64,000 bases of DNA, taken from Niallia circulans (GTDB lineage Bacteria; Bacillota; Bacilli; Bacillales; Cytobacillaceae). The notes under the pieces were generated by a model. That model searched no databases. It saw only the letters and a list, made by a program, of their open reading frames with translations, and was not told the origin of the DNA. Within the stretch, counting starts at the first letter, position 1; the number at the start of each line of letters is the position of its first letter. The translations under genes and the position numbers were made by a program. The stretch lies in assembly GCF_007273535.1 (NCBI RefSeq), contig NZ_RIBP01000001.1, forward strand, positions 62,001-126,000, written 5' to 3'. Positions 36,030 through 44,497 of the stretch are shown here, piece after piece.

Positions 36030-36485
36030 ATGACAAATAAAGATGAATTGTTTATGAGAAAGGCAATTGACATTGCTAAACAAGCTCGAACGGAAGGTAA
36101 TGAACCTTTTGGAGCTATTTTAGTCAAAGCCGACAAAATTGTAATGGTCGGTGAAAACAAAATAAATACTTTCTGTGACCCAACACATCATGCCGAAATT
36201 GGGCTAATCAGAAGGTTTTGCTCTGAGAACAATATCTTTGATTTAAACGAATACACCCTATACACAAGCTGTGAGCCCTGTGTAATGTGTTCTGGCTCAA
36301 TGGTTTGGGCGAATTTAGGTAGATTAGTATTCAGTGTCTCACACGATCAATTAGCAGAGATAGCTGGCAGTAATATTATGATTTCCTGCAGCGAAGTGTT
36401 CGAAAAAAGCCCGAATAAACCAATTGTAGTAGAAGAAATCCTTAATGAAGAGGGTTTGAATGTTTTTGAAGAATATACATTTTAA
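36030..36485 (+). CDS. Cytidine/guanine-deaminase-superfamily zinc deaminase
   Basis: About 151 residues. The zinc motif is complete: HHAEIG (His and catalytic Glu) and SCEPCVMC (two Cys). The layout matches stand-alone guanine deaminase (GuaD-type) and TadA-like enzymes; guanine or a related base is likely because PNP is next door. ATG 36030 is taken as the start; an in-frame TTG at 36009 is possible and the binding site (TGGAG) is weak either way. Confidence 0.85.
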   Translation: MTNKDELFMRKAIDIAKQARTEGNEPFGAILVKADKIVMVGENKINTFCDPTHHAEIGLIRRFCSENNIFDLNEYTLYTSCEPCVMCSGSMVWANLGRLVFSVSHDQLAEIAGSNIMISCSEVFEKSPNKPIVVEEILNEEGLNVFEEYTF

Positions 36486-36529
36486 CGTTTAAGGGCATCA
36501 TGCAATGACCTTATAATATTAGTTTTTCA

Positions 36530-36561
36530 AAAGTCCAATGAGTTATTATTGGATTTTTTTT
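36530..36561 (+). terminator. Terminator of the PNP/deaminase unit
   Basis: TCCAAT (36534-36539) pairs with ATTGGA (36548-36553), extended by A/T pairs and followed by a long T-tract. Confidence 0.75.
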
Positions 36562-36610
36562 GTTGTGTAAAAAGGTATGGGATATCCATTTGGGTAAATA
36601 TGGCTAATTA

Positions 36611-36628
36611 ACTGAAACAATTTTCAGT
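36611..36628. promoter_or_regulatory. Inverted repeat upstream of the amino-sugar PTS, possible RpiR operator
   Basis: ACTGAAA and TTTCAGT are perfect inverted 7-mers around CAAT. It resembles RpiR/NanR-type boxes and could bind the regulator at 39224 (inference). Confidence 0.5.
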
Positions 36629-36674
36629 GGTAAGAAGAGATGTATGAAAATACTTGAAACCACTTAAAACTCCA

Positions 36675-36703
36675 TTGAACCAGTCTGTAAGCGGATATAT
36701 GAT
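36675..36703 (+). promoter_or_regulatory. Promoter with cre site before the PTS IIBC gene
   Basis: TTGAAC (36675-36680), 17-bp spacer, TATGAT (36698-36703). The spacer contains the cre-like TGTAAGCGGATATA (36686-36699), so CcpA would repress. Confidence 0.65.
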
Positions 36704-36749
36704 AACCATATAAGAAATAAAAATAACAAGATAAAGGAGGGGAATAGCA

Positions 36750-38282
36750 ATGAAAAAAGCTTTTGAAAAAGCTCAGCAATTTGGTAAATCGTTTATGCTG
36801 CCGATTGCTGTTTTACCAGCAGCAGGTTTGTTATTAGGTATAGGTGGTGCGCTGTCAAATCCAAATACTGTTTCAGCTTATCCATTTTTAGATATTAGTT
36901 GGTTACAAGCTATTTTTACAATTATGAGTGCTGCAGGTTCCATTGTCTTTGGTAACTTGCCTATTATATTCGCAGTAGGTGTGGCGATTGGTTTAGCTCG
37001 TTCTGATAAAGCAACAGCCGGTTTAGCCGCAATGATTGGTTATTTTGTCATGAACAGTACCATTAATGCCTTACTTTTTTTAACTGGTGACATAGTACAA
37101 GAAAATTTGACTGCAGCTGGGCAAGGAATGTCGGTTGGGATTCAAACGTTAGAAACTGGGGTATTCGGAGGAATTATTGTTGGTATTGTGGCAGCTGCTT
37201 TGCACAATAAATACAATAAAATTCAACTACCTCAAGTGTTGGGATTCTTTGGGGGGTCTCGTTTTATTCCTATCGTTGTTTCGTTTGCTTCCATTTTTGT
37301 AGGAGCCATTCTTTTTCTAATTTGGCCTTATTTCCAAGCGTTTATTAACCAACTCGGATCGCTTGTAACAAGTACCGGAGAAATTGGAACCCTTTTCTAT
37401 GGATTTCTTTTACGGATGCTTGGCCCTCTTGGATTGCACCATATTTTCTATCTTCCTTTCTGGCAAACTGCCCTTGGCGGAACACTAGAGATTGGCGGGA
37501 AAATGGTAAGTGGTACTCAAAATATCTTCTTTGCCCAATTAGGTGACCCTTCGACTGAACAATATTATGAAGGGGTATCAAGATTTATGTCAGGCCGTTT
37601 TATTACGATGATGTTTGGTTTACCAGGAGCAGCATTAGCAATCTATCATTGCTCTAAAAAGAAAAATAGAAAGGTAGTAGCGGGAATACTACTATCAGCC
37701 GCATTAACTTCATTCTTAACAGGAATCACAGAACCGTTAGAATTTAGCTTTTTATTTGTGGCGCCGCTTCTGTATTTAGTCCATGCAATTTTTGATGGTT
37801 TTGCTTTTATGATGGCAGATATTTTCAATATTACTGTCGGTCAAACCTTCTCAGGCGGATTCATTGATTTTATTTTATTTGGAGTATTGCAAGGTGTGGA
37901 TAAAACAAATTGGCCATATGTGTTATTGGTAGGTGTTCCATGGTTCTTCTTATATTACTTTACATTCAAGTTTTTGATAAGAAAAAGGAATTTTAAAGTC
38001 CTTGGACGCGAAGACGAGGAGCAGGCTACTAAGCAAGTTGCAGCTACAGAGCGTGCTAAAACAATTGTTGAAGGATTAGGCGGAGAACAAAATATTGATG
38101 TTGTTGATTGCTGTGCGACTCGTTTACGCATAACCATTAAGGACGAATCCTTGGTGAATGATGATATCATTAAACAGACTGGTTCAAAAGCAATTGTGAA
38201 AAAGGGAACAGGTGTGCAAATCATTTATGGACCGCAAGTTACTATTGTCAAAAACGAAGTAGAGGAGTATTTAGGTCAGTAA
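36750..38282 (+). CDS. PTS glucose-superfamily IICB permease, probably amino-sugar specific
   Basis: 510 residues: IIC domain of about ten helices (1-400; begins SFMLPIAVLPAAGLLLGIGG) and a C-terminal IIB domain with the phospho-cysteine in VVDCCATRLRI. There is no IIA domain, so it must use a IIA from elsewhere, such as glucose IIA. GNLPIIFAVGVAIGLA and GITEPLEF are conserved in the glucose/N-acetylglucosamine family. NanE follows at once, which points to N-acetylmannosamine or a related sugar. AAAGGAGGGG lies upstream. Confidence 0.92.
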   Translation: MKKAFEKAQQFGKSFMLPIAVLPAAGLLLGIGGALSNPNTVSAYPFLDISWLQAIFTIMSAAGSIVFGNLPIIFAVGVAIGLARSDKATAGLAAMIGYFVMNSTINALLFLTGDIVQENLTAAGQGMSVGIQTLETGVFGGIIVGIVAAALHNKYNKIQLPQVLGFFGGSRFIPIVVSFASIFVGAILFLIWPYFQAFINQLGSLVTSTGEIGTLFYGFLLRMLGPLGLHHIFYLPFWQTALGGTLEIGGKMVSGTQNIFFAQLGDPSTEQYYEGVSRFMSGRFITMMFGLPGAALAIYHCSKKKNRKVVAGILLSAALTSFLTGITEPLEFSFLFVAPLLYLVHAIFDGFAFMMADIFNITVGQTFSGGFIDFILFGVLQGVDKTNWPYVLLVGVPWFFLYYFTFKFLIRKRNFKVLGREDEEQATKQVAATERAKTIVEGLGGEQNIDVVDCCATRLRITIKDESLVNDDIIKQTGSKAIVKKGTGVQIIYGPQVTIVKNEVEEYLGQ

Positions 38283-38303
38283 TAAATAAAGGAAGTGGTT
38301 TGA

Positions 38304-39005
38304 ATGTATCAGGTACTCGAACAAATTAATAAAGGATTAGTCGTTTCTTGTCAAGCTTTAGAAGGAGAACCGTTGCATAGTTCGTTTATTATGGGGCGTA
38401 TGGCAATAGCCGCAAAGGAAGGCGGTGCAGTTGGTATTCGGGCAAACTCTGTCTCTGACATTATAGAGATAAAAAAACAAGTATCTCTTCCTGTTATTGG
38501 AATTATCAAAAAAGTATATGGAGACCATCCTGTCTTTATCACTCCAACCATGCAAGAGATCGCTGCATTAGCAAAGACAGGAGCCGAAATTATTGCGACT
38601 GATGCAACGAATCGAATCCGCCCCGATGGTAGTGATTTACAATCATTTTATCAAGAAGTTAGAAGGGCATATCCTCATATTCTGCTGATGGCTGATGTTT
38701 CAACAGTTAAAGAAGCGATTTTCGCTGATGAGTTAGGGTTTGATATTGTGGCACCAACATTATATGGATATACGGAAGAGACCAAGGGTTTAAAAATTGA
38801 TGATTATGATTATGCTGTTATTAAACAAATTATCAAAGAAGTAAAGAATGCAAAAGTTATCGCAGAAGGTAATGTATTAACCCCGGAAATTGCCTGCTCC
38901 TTGTTAGAAATGAATGTGGATGCAGTAGTTGTGGGTGGTGCAATTACAAGACCACAGATTATTACGAAAAGATTTGTGGATGCTATGCAAAAAAAATTAA
39001 ACTAA
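38304..39005 (+). CDS. nanE: N-acetylmannosamine-6-phosphate 2-epimerase
   Basis: 233 residues, TIM barrel of the NanE family. LVVSCQALEGEPLH at the N-terminus, LPVIGIIKKVY, the IIATDAT strand and VVVGGAITRP near the C-terminus are characteristic. It converts ManNAc-6-phosphate to GlcNAc-6-phosphate. It begins 21 bases after the PTS stop with GGAAGTGG upstream. Together the two genes give import, phosphorylation and epimerisation of ManNAc. Confidence 0.95.
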   Translation: MYQVLEQINKGLVVSCQALEGEPLHSSFIMGRMAIAAKEGGAVGIRANSVSDIIEIKKQVSLPVIGIIKKVYGDHPVFITPTMQEIAALAKTGAEIIATDATNRIRPDGSDLQSFYQEVRRAYPHILLMADVSTVKEAIFADELGFDIVAPTLYGYTEETKGLKIDDYDYAVIKQIIKEVKNAKVIAEGNVLTPEIACSLLEMNVDAVVVGGAITRPQIITKRFVDAMQKKLN

Positions 39006-39028
39006 AGCACGGATATTATAATAAACTA

Positions 39029-39073
39029 GGCAGTAGAAGGTTCATTTAAATTAAACTTTCTACTGCTTTTTTA
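39029..39073 (+). terminator. Terminator after nanE
   Basis: GCAGTAGAA (39030-39038) pairs with TTCTACTGC (39058-39066) over an A/T-rich loop and is followed by a T-tract. Confidence 0.85.
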
Positions 39074-39223
39074 TTTATTCTACGATTATCTTTTTGTATA
39101 TTTAGATTTAGAAACAGAAGATATTACTATAAGTAAGAAACAATATAGATAAAACAGTAATAGTGAATGCCACACATACAGTAAGTTATAACGAAAATTA
39201 TTTCTATCAGAGGAGAAATCATT

Positions 39224-40063
39224 ATGGAATATCTCGGTGAGAACCTTCTTAATGGTATAGCCTCTACCATGGAGAAATTTACAAGCTCTGAGGCCGATTT
39301 GGCAACTTACATTATTGAAAATCCTGATGAAATCAGTCAATTAACAATCAGTCAAATTGCAAAAAAAATCCACATATCTCCTGCTACTATTACTCGTTTT
39401 TGTCAAAAAATATCTTTTTCTGGATTTAATGAATTTAAACATGAGCTAAAACGATATATTGACTTAAGAAACAAACCTACAAGGAATACTGATATTAAAG
39501 AGATTGATTACTTTTCTAATCTCTATCAAAACCATTTAGAGATTATTGAAACAACCTTCCGTAAAATGAATGTTTTGGATATTCAAGAAGCAGTATCACT
39601 TATAAATAATGCAAATAAGGTTCATGTTTACGGTATAGGAAATTCAGGGATTGCTGCTCAAGAGTTTAAATGGAAATTTTTTCGAATCGGAATACATGTT
39701 GAATCGATTACAGATCCACATCAAGCTGTAATGGATGCTGCATTATGCACAAACAAAAGTCTCGTCATTGGCATTTCTGTTTCTGGAAAAACGAGAGAAG
39801 TTACCGATGCTATTAATATTGCTAAGAAGCAGGGTGCGTCTATTCTTGCTATAACAAGTGATAAAAAATCCCAACTGTCTCAGTTAGCAGATTTAACACT
39901 ATTAGTCACAAATAAAAGTAATATGCATATGGGTCAAAATATTTCTCCAACCTTACCTTTATTTTTACTTTTTGATTTAATATACACAGAACTAGTGGCA
40001 AAAGACTATATGAACCGTATTCAGTTTCGCAATAAGACATTGAGTGCTTTACAAGATATTTGA
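39224..40063 (+). CDS. RpiR-family transcriptional regulator
   Basis: 279 residues: HTH_6 domain (ISQIAKKIHISPATITRFCQ) and SIS domain (VYGIGNSGIAAQEF; ISVSGKTREVTDAI). AGAGGAG lies ahead of ATG. It stands in its own transcription unit just after nanE, and the inverted repeat at 36611-36628 is a candidate target. Its ligand is probably an amino-sugar phosphate (inference from context). Confidence 0.9.
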   Translation: MEYLGENLLNGIASTMEKFTSSEADLATYIIENPDEISQLTISQIAKKIHISPATITRFCQKISFSGFNEFKHELKRYIDLRNKPTRNTDIKEIDYFSNLYQNHLEIIETTFRKMNVLDIQEAVSLINNANKVHVYGIGNSGIAAQEFKWKFFRIGIHVESITDPHQAVMDAALCTNKSLVIGISVSGKTREVTDAINIAKKQGASILAITSDKKSQLSQLADLTLLVTNKSNMHMGQNISPTLPLFLLFDLIYTELVAKDYMNRIQFRNKTLSALQDI

Positions 40064-40132
40064 CTAATCTTACATACATAAATATTAATTTGTGTATCTA
40101 AAACGAATTTCGGTAAACATAGTGAAGGTAGT

Positions 40133-40164
40133 GAGGTGTTAATCAAAACAGATTAACACCTTTT
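40133..40164 (+). terminator. Terminator of the RpiR gene
   Basis: GGTGTTAATC (40135-40144), AAAACA loop, GATTAACACC (40151-40160), TTTT. Confidence 0.85.
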
Positions 40165-40248
40165 GGAGAAGAAGGAATTTAAATTTATTTCTTGAACTTC
40201 TAATAGAAGTTGAAAATGAAGTACATGAGAGAAGGGAGATAGTTTTTT

Positions 40249-40608
40249 ATGATGATAAAAGGGTTTGGCGGGATATTTTGGAGGACCAATAATATAGATG
40301 TCGTGAAAAAATGGTACAACGAAGCGTTAAAATTGGATATAGGAGATTGGAATGGGACGATGATAAAACCGCAATCAGGAAATGAAACGATTTTTTCATT
40401 GTTTGCTGAAGGTGACCAATATTTTCCAACAGAACAGCAAGTAATGTTAAATTTTCAAGTATTTAACCTAGACGAGACGATTAAGCATCTTGAGGAAGTT
40501 GGTGTTCCTCTTGAAAAGGATAAAGAGACTAGTGAATTTGGTGAGTTTATCTGGATTAAAGATCCTGAAGGTAGGCTTATTGAGCTATGGGAGAAAAGTG
40601 AGTTGTAA
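40249..40608 (+). CDS. VOC-family protein
   Basis: 119 residues, vicinal-oxygen-chelate fold: FGGIFWRTNNIDVVKKWYNE at the start and FIWIKDPEGRLIELWE at the end, where the Glu is the usual metal ligand. AGAAGGGAGATAG precedes two possible ATG codons (40249 or 40252). Specific function unknown. Single gene. The 315 bases that follow hold only the MerR promoter and operator at their end; I see no gene there. Confidence 0.83.
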   Translation: MMIKGFGGIFWRTNNIDVVKKWYNEALKLDIGDWNGTMIKPQSGNETIFSLFAEGDQYFPTEQQVMLNFQVFNLDETIKHLEEVGVPLEKDKETSEFGEFIWIKDPEGRLIELWEKSEL

Positions 40609-40849
40609 GTATACAAACTAGTCTGCATTCCTTTTAAAAGCTGTGACAGCATGTTAAGAAAGAAATGAATATAAAAAACGAACGAAGACTTTCTTTAAAT
40701 GATAGATGTCCCTTTCTAATTGTAACCATCATGGCCATGTGAAGCGAGGAAAATTATTGGAGATTTTAGAATGGTAGAATGGCTGTCTTATGGTGATCTA
40801 AAATGATTAGCATATGTTAAGCAGTACTTTTAGCAATCTCGTCATTATC

Positions 40850-40878
40850 TTGACATTCCTACGATTGGAAACTATAAT
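40850..40878 (+). promoter_or_regulatory. Consensus sigma-A promoter of the second MerR gene
   Basis: TTGACA (40850-40855), 17-bp spacer, TATAAT (40873-40878): a perfect match in both hexamers and spacing. Confidence 0.85.
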
Positions 40879-40880
40879 TC

Positions 40881-40906
40881 TAAACATAACGTTAACGTTG
40901 TGTTTA
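40881..40906. promoter_or_regulatory. 26-bp MerR operator over the transcription start
   Basis: TAAACATAACGTT and AACGTTGTGTTTA form a palindrome with one mismatch in 13 pairs, directly after the -10. Binding here would repress. Confidence 0.8.
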
Positions 40907-40923
40907 GAGAGGTGAGGTTTTTT

Positions 40924-41313
40924 ATGGATAATCGCATGCGTATCGGAGAGCTTGCCAGACGGGCTGGAGTCACACAGCGTACTATTCGCCATTATGAGAG
41001 CAAAGGGATTTTGCCTCCAGGTGAGCGTGAAGGCAGCGGCCAGCACTATTATACAGAGGAATCGCTTGAGCGTCTTCGAAAGATTGACCAATTGAAGAAG
41101 CTTGGTTTAAGTTTGGATGAAATGCGTGAAGTTGTTCAGTTATATTTTATTGATCCTAGCGGAGTTCAATCTAAAAGGAAAGCTCATTCTATTCTTCAGC
41201 AGCATCTTGCGGAAACGGATCAGAAAATCGGAGAATTGACGCAATTCCGAGGGGAAATTAAGTCTCTCATGAATCATTTTGAACGCTGGTTTGAACTAAA
41301 AGAGGGTGAATAA
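40924..41313 (+). CDS. MerR-family regulator
   Basis: 129 residues: N-terminal winged helix (MRIGELARRAGVTQRTIRHY) and a dimerising helix. There is no obvious metal-binding Cys or sensing cysteine, so a small organic inducer is likely. ATG 40924 is preceded by GAGAGGTGAGG; the upstream frame lacks a site. The operator over its own start and a second copy of the core before the next unit suggest autorepression plus control of the DUF2316 and aldo/keto reductase genes. Confidence 0.9.
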   Translation: MDNRMRIGELARRAGVTQRTIRHYESKGILPPGEREGSGQHYYTEESLERLRKIDQLKKLGLSLDEMREVVQLYFIDPSGVQSKRKAHSILQQHLAETDQKIGELTQFRGEIKSLMNHFERWFELKEGE

Positions 41314-41326
41314 CCTTTTTTTGCAC

Positions 41327-41344
41327 TAAACATGACGTTAACGT
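41327..41344. promoter_or_regulatory. Second copy of the MerR operator core
   Basis: TAAACATGACGTTAACGT repeats the left arm and core of the 40881-40906 site. It lies 19 bases after TTGCAC-type -35 sequence and about 100 bases before the DUF2316 gene. Confidence 0.65.
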
Positions 41345-41445
41345 AAAAGGTGATGTTTTATTGTTTTAACTCTGTGTCATAAGGATACTCTATACGTTTT
41401 GATAGGGAAATCGGGAAGGAAAGCTGGTTTAATAGGAGGTTCAAA

Positions 41446-41712
41446 ATGAGTTTAAATTCGGCACAACGACAACAAACTAGTATGGAATTAAAAGCAAATT
41501 TTGATATATCAGGTTTAACTTGTAAAGAAGTTCAAACAGATTTAGGTTTTTCAGGCGAACTATTAGAGGAAACATTAAATGTAGGATCAGGTACACATGG
41601 TGAAGCAGTTTGGAGACTGCGTGATTACTTAGAGGAAAAGATACAAGAACAAGGAAAAGAGCCACATCCTTATTCCATTTTAAAAACAAATATATGGTAT
41701 AAATACAAATAA
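41446..41712 (+). CDS. DUF2316-family protein
   Basis: 88 residues, small soluble helical protein resembling DUF2316 (LTCKEVQTDLGFSGELLEET; WRLRDYLEEKI), a family whose members look like a Cro/HTH-like fold. The function is not known. AGGAGG precedes ATG 41446. It is 20 bases ahead of the aldo/keto reductase, with which it is probably co-transcribed. Confidence 0.8.
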   Translation: MSLNSAQRQQTSMELKANFDISGLTCKEVQTDLGFSGELLEETLNVGSGTHGEAVWRLRDYLEEKIQEQGKEPHPYSILKTNIWYKYK

Positions 41713-41732
41713 CGATTCAGGAGGGAATTTTT

Positions 41733-42695
41733 GTGGAAAACCAACAATATTTAAGATTTGGTTTAGGCTGCAGCAGAATGTCTAATGTTTCATCAGACAG
41801 AAAGGAAAGTATTTCCACAATCCATGCTGCCCTTGAAAGTGGAATTACACATATTAATACGGCAGATTTTTATTCAAGCGGTCATAATGAAATGCTGATT
41901 GGTGATGCACTTAAAGGCTATAAAAGAGAAAAGGTCTTTTTATCTCTTAAGTTTGGGGCATTAGTCGCTCCTAATGGTGCCATGTACGGTTTGGATGTGA
42001 GACCACAGCATATTAAAAACTATTTAACCTATTCATTGAAGCGTTTAGGTGTCGACTATATTGATTTGTATCAACCAGCAAGAATAGACATGGCAATTCC
42101 TGTTGAGGAAACGATTGGCGCTATTTCCGATATGGTTAAGGCTGGATATGTCAGACAAATTGGAATGACACAAGTTGATGCTGAGACTTTAAGAAAAGCG
42201 AGTTCAACCCATCCGATTAGTTTAGTTGAATACCAGTATTCTTTATTTAACCGCAGTATTGAAAAGGAGATTTTGCCTGCAGCAAGAGAATTAGGCATTG
42301 ATGTAGTAGCATTTGGGACATTATCACATGGCTTGCTTAGCGGCTCTTTTTCCAAAGAAAAAGCAGATCACAGTAATGCACATATTCCGTTATTTGCTAA
42401 AGAAAACATCGACAAAAATCTTTCACTAATTGAAGCATTACGCGTCATTGCTGATGAAAAACAAGTGACTGTCGCACAGTTAGCTGTTGCCTGGATTTTA
42501 GCAAAAGGGAAAGAGATTTTGCCGTTAATTGGTGCAAGAAAAGTATCGCAGCTTAAAGAATCAATTAGGTCCTTTGATCTTCAGCTAACAGAAGCTGATG
42601 TTAAAAGAATAGAAGAGGCTGTACCGGTCCAAGAAATTGCCGGAGGAAGCTTTCCACAAATGAAATTTAAAAATGGTGTAGTAGTTCGTCCATAA
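41733..42695 (+). CDS. Aldo/keto reductase
   Basis: 320 residues, TIM barrel. The catalytic tetrad can be placed at D-x4-Y in NTADFYSSGHNE, Lys in LSLKFGA and a polar residue in place of the usual His in the following strand (VDYIDLYQPAR carries Gln). NADPH-binding GARKVSQLKESI near the C-terminus is conserved. GTG start, with AGGAGGG upstream. It reduces aldehydes or ketones; the partner DUF2316 gene and MerR regulator suggest inducible detoxification. Confidence 0.92.
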   Translation: MENQQYLRFGLGCSRMSNVSSDRKESISTIHAALESGITHINTADFYSSGHNEMLIGDALKGYKREKVFLSLKFGALVAPNGAMYGLDVRPQHIKNYLTYSLKRLGVDYIDLYQPARIDMAIPVEETIGAISDMVKAGYVRQIGMTQVDAETLRKASSTHPISLVEYQYSLFNRSIEKEILPAARELGIDVVAFGTLSHGLLSGSFSKEKADHSNAHIPLFAKENIDKNLSLIEALRVIADEKQVTVAQLAVAWILAKGKEILPLIGARKVSQLKESIRSFDLQLTEADVKRIEEAVPVQEIAGGSFPQMKFKNGVVVRP

Positions 42696-42724
42696 ACTGT
42701 TGAAAAAATCTTCTATTAGCAATC

Positions 42725-42752
42725 AGAGCACTTCGTTTTGAAGTGCTCTTTA
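42725..42752. terminator. Terminator between convergent genes
   Basis: AGAGCACTTC (42725-42734) pairs with GAAGTGCTCT (42740-42749), followed by TTTA on the plus strand; probably serves both genes. Confidence 0.75.
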
Positions 42753-42753
42753 T

Positions 42754-43674
42754 TCATGGCCAATATGTTTCCCCAATAAGAAGTTTTTTTAATTGCGAGT
42801 CATCTAAATTTAGTCTTTGCCATTCTGCATCTAATCTTGCTAAAGCCTCTGGACCGGTATCATCTGCTAAATGATAGGTTCCATAGTGCATCGGGATAAA
42901 CGTTCTTCCCTTCAACTCTAAAAAGGCTCGAACTGCATCCTCCGGGTTTATGTGACTTACTTTCATAAACCACTCTGGTTCATATGCACCAATAGGCATT
43001 AAGACTGTTTGAATGTTAAATTTCGCAGCTACTTCTTGAAATCCTCTAAAATACCCTGTGTCACCGACAAAGTAAACGGAATGCTCCATACCTTCAATAA
43101 TCCAGCCGCCCCAATGAGATGTATTTGTGTCAGTTAGGGTTCTTTTTGTCCAATGCTGTGCCGGAACAAAGGAGAAGGTCAGATCATGCTGCTGGAACGA
43201 ATCATACCAACTGCTCTCAATGACTTTAGTTAAACCACGTTTTTTTAAAGCTTTGCCTAAACCGATGGGAACATAATAAGTAGGATTGCCCTTCAGCTTT
43301 TTTAATGTTGCATAATCAAGATGATCATAGTGTCCATGGGAGATAAATACAACATCAATTGCAGGTAATTCAGTTAGGGGAATTCCCGGCACAGTTAGTC
43401 TTTTTTGAAACCCCATTCGATTAGCCCAGACAGGATCTGTAATCATATTCAGACCATTCATTTGAATCAAAAAGGTAGAATGTCCAATCCATGTTATCGA
43501 AGCATTCGTTTCATTATTATGTAATTTTTCTACTTCCTTATGTGTTGCCTGTTCAATTTTAAGCGTCAAATCCTTTTTATTACTTCTGCGTTCCTTTTGC
43601 CAGCGTCGGAAATCATTAAATGTTTTTTTCGTATCTATATTATCTAAATTTGCATAACGTTGTTTTTGTTTCAT
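42754..43674 (-). CDS. Metallo-beta-lactamase-fold hydrolase (UlaG/NAPE-PLD-like)
   Basis: 306 residues. The metal motif SHGHYDHLD (HxHxDH) is near residue 125 and further His ligands follow (VGDTGY; MHYGTYHL). The N-terminal part (WIGHSTFLIQMNGLNMITDP) is typical of the L-ascorbate-6-P lactonase / NAPE-phospholipase D branch. GGAGG precedes ATG. It follows a TetR gene on the same strand by 35 bases, so the two are probably co-transcribed. Confidence 0.9.
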   Translation of the reverse strand: MKQKQRYANLDNIDTKKTFNDFRRWQKERRSNKKDLTLKIEQATHKEVEKLHNNETNASITWIGHSTFLIQMNGLNMITDPVWANRMGFQKRLTVPGIPLTELPAIDVVFISHGHYDHLDYATLKKLKGNPTYYVPIGLGKALKKRGLTKVIESSWYDSFQQHDLTFSFVPAQHWTKRTLTDTNTSHWGGWIIEGMEHSVYFVGDTGYFRGFQEVAAKFNIQTVLMPIGAYEPEWFMKVSHINPEDAVRAFLELKGRTFIPMHYGTYHLADDTGPEALARLDAEWQRLNLDDSQLKKLLIGETYWP

Positions 43675-43709
43675 GTTTATGTTAACCTCCGCATTTTTAG
43701 TTCTTGAGC

Positions 43710-44327
43710 TTATTTCTTTAAACCAGCAGCATAAAAGGGACCATTAACATTAATCATAGTTAAAATACGAGCCATTTCTTGAGGAGATTCTTTTCTGCCG
43801 CTATTAAGCCATTGCTGAATAACTCCTATTAAGGCAGTACCCATGTAAGAGAACAAGTATTGGCTTGGTACAAGGAAGTTTTCTTCCTTAATAAGGGGAA
43901 TAGGATTGTTACCGTAAAGTGTATCACGCATAAATTCCTTCAGTCTTGTTTGAAAAGATAAATCTCCCTTTGGACCTAATAAAGCGGTCATAATATCACT
44001 GTTTTCATTTAAATATTCAAATAATGAAACGGTGAGCGGGAATGGTGGTACATCAGAAGAGGCCATTTCGAGTGAAGCAATAACTGTTGGGAAGTTCTGC
44101 TTTGCAATACTTGAAATTTCTAGCATTACTTTTTCTTCACATTTCGCCATTAAATCGAATTTATCTTGGTAATGTGCGTAAAAGGTTCCTCTATTTATAT
44201 TTGCTCGTGTGGTTATATCTTTTACAGTGATTGTTTCAAAGCCTTTTTCCTCCATTAATTCAATTAGAGCTGTAAGAATGGATTCTTTAGTACGAATTAT
44301 TCTTAAATCTGTTTTACTATCAGCCAT
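43710..44327 (-). CDS. TetR-family transcriptional regulator
   Basis: 205 residues: HTH in ETITVKDITTRANINRGTFY and a TetR_C-type ligand domain. The start at 44327 follows AGGAGG at normal spacing and is preferred to 44345. It is divergent from the YhgE-like exporter gene at 44498, with repeated ACACATT/AATGTGT sites in between, so it most likely represses the exporter and its own unit. Confidence 0.9.
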   Translation of the reverse strand: MADSKTDLRIIRTKESILTALIELMEEKGFETITVKDITTRANINRGTFYAHYQDKFDLMAKCEEKVMLEISSIAKQNFPTVIASLEMASSDVPPFPLTVSLFEYLNENSDIMTALLGPKGDLSFQTRLKEFMRDTLYGNNPIPLIKEENFLVPSQYLFSYMGTALIGVIQQWLNSGRKESPQEMARILTMINVNGPFYAAGLKK

Positions 44328-44352
44328 TTTTTTCCTCCTATCCATTTATCCC

Positions 44353-44388
44353 ACACATTTATGGAATGTGTTCTGTAACCAACACATT
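44353..44388. promoter_or_regulatory. Likely TetR operator between divergent genes
   Basis: ACACATT (44353-44359) and AATGTGT (44365-44371) form an inverted repeat, followed by another ACACATT at 44382-44388. Confidence 0.6.
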
Positions 44389-44403
44389 TAACATTTTTGC
44401 TTA

Positions 44404-44432
44404 TTGAAGGGAATGTAATTCACACTTATAAT
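44404..44432 (+). promoter_or_regulatory. Promoter of the YhgE/Pip-like exporter gene
   Basis: TTGAAG (44404-44409), 17-bp spacer, TATAAT (44427-44432). Confidence 0.75.
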
Positions 44433-44497
44433 TTAGAACGTAATAAAACAACACGGTGTTCTTTTATTATAACTTATTATCTTGGAGGAGCTCAAAT

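Noticed and set aside
40640-40840. Gene remnant between the VOC and MerR genes
   Set aside because: Short frames in all three phases are broken by stops and show no protein-like pattern.
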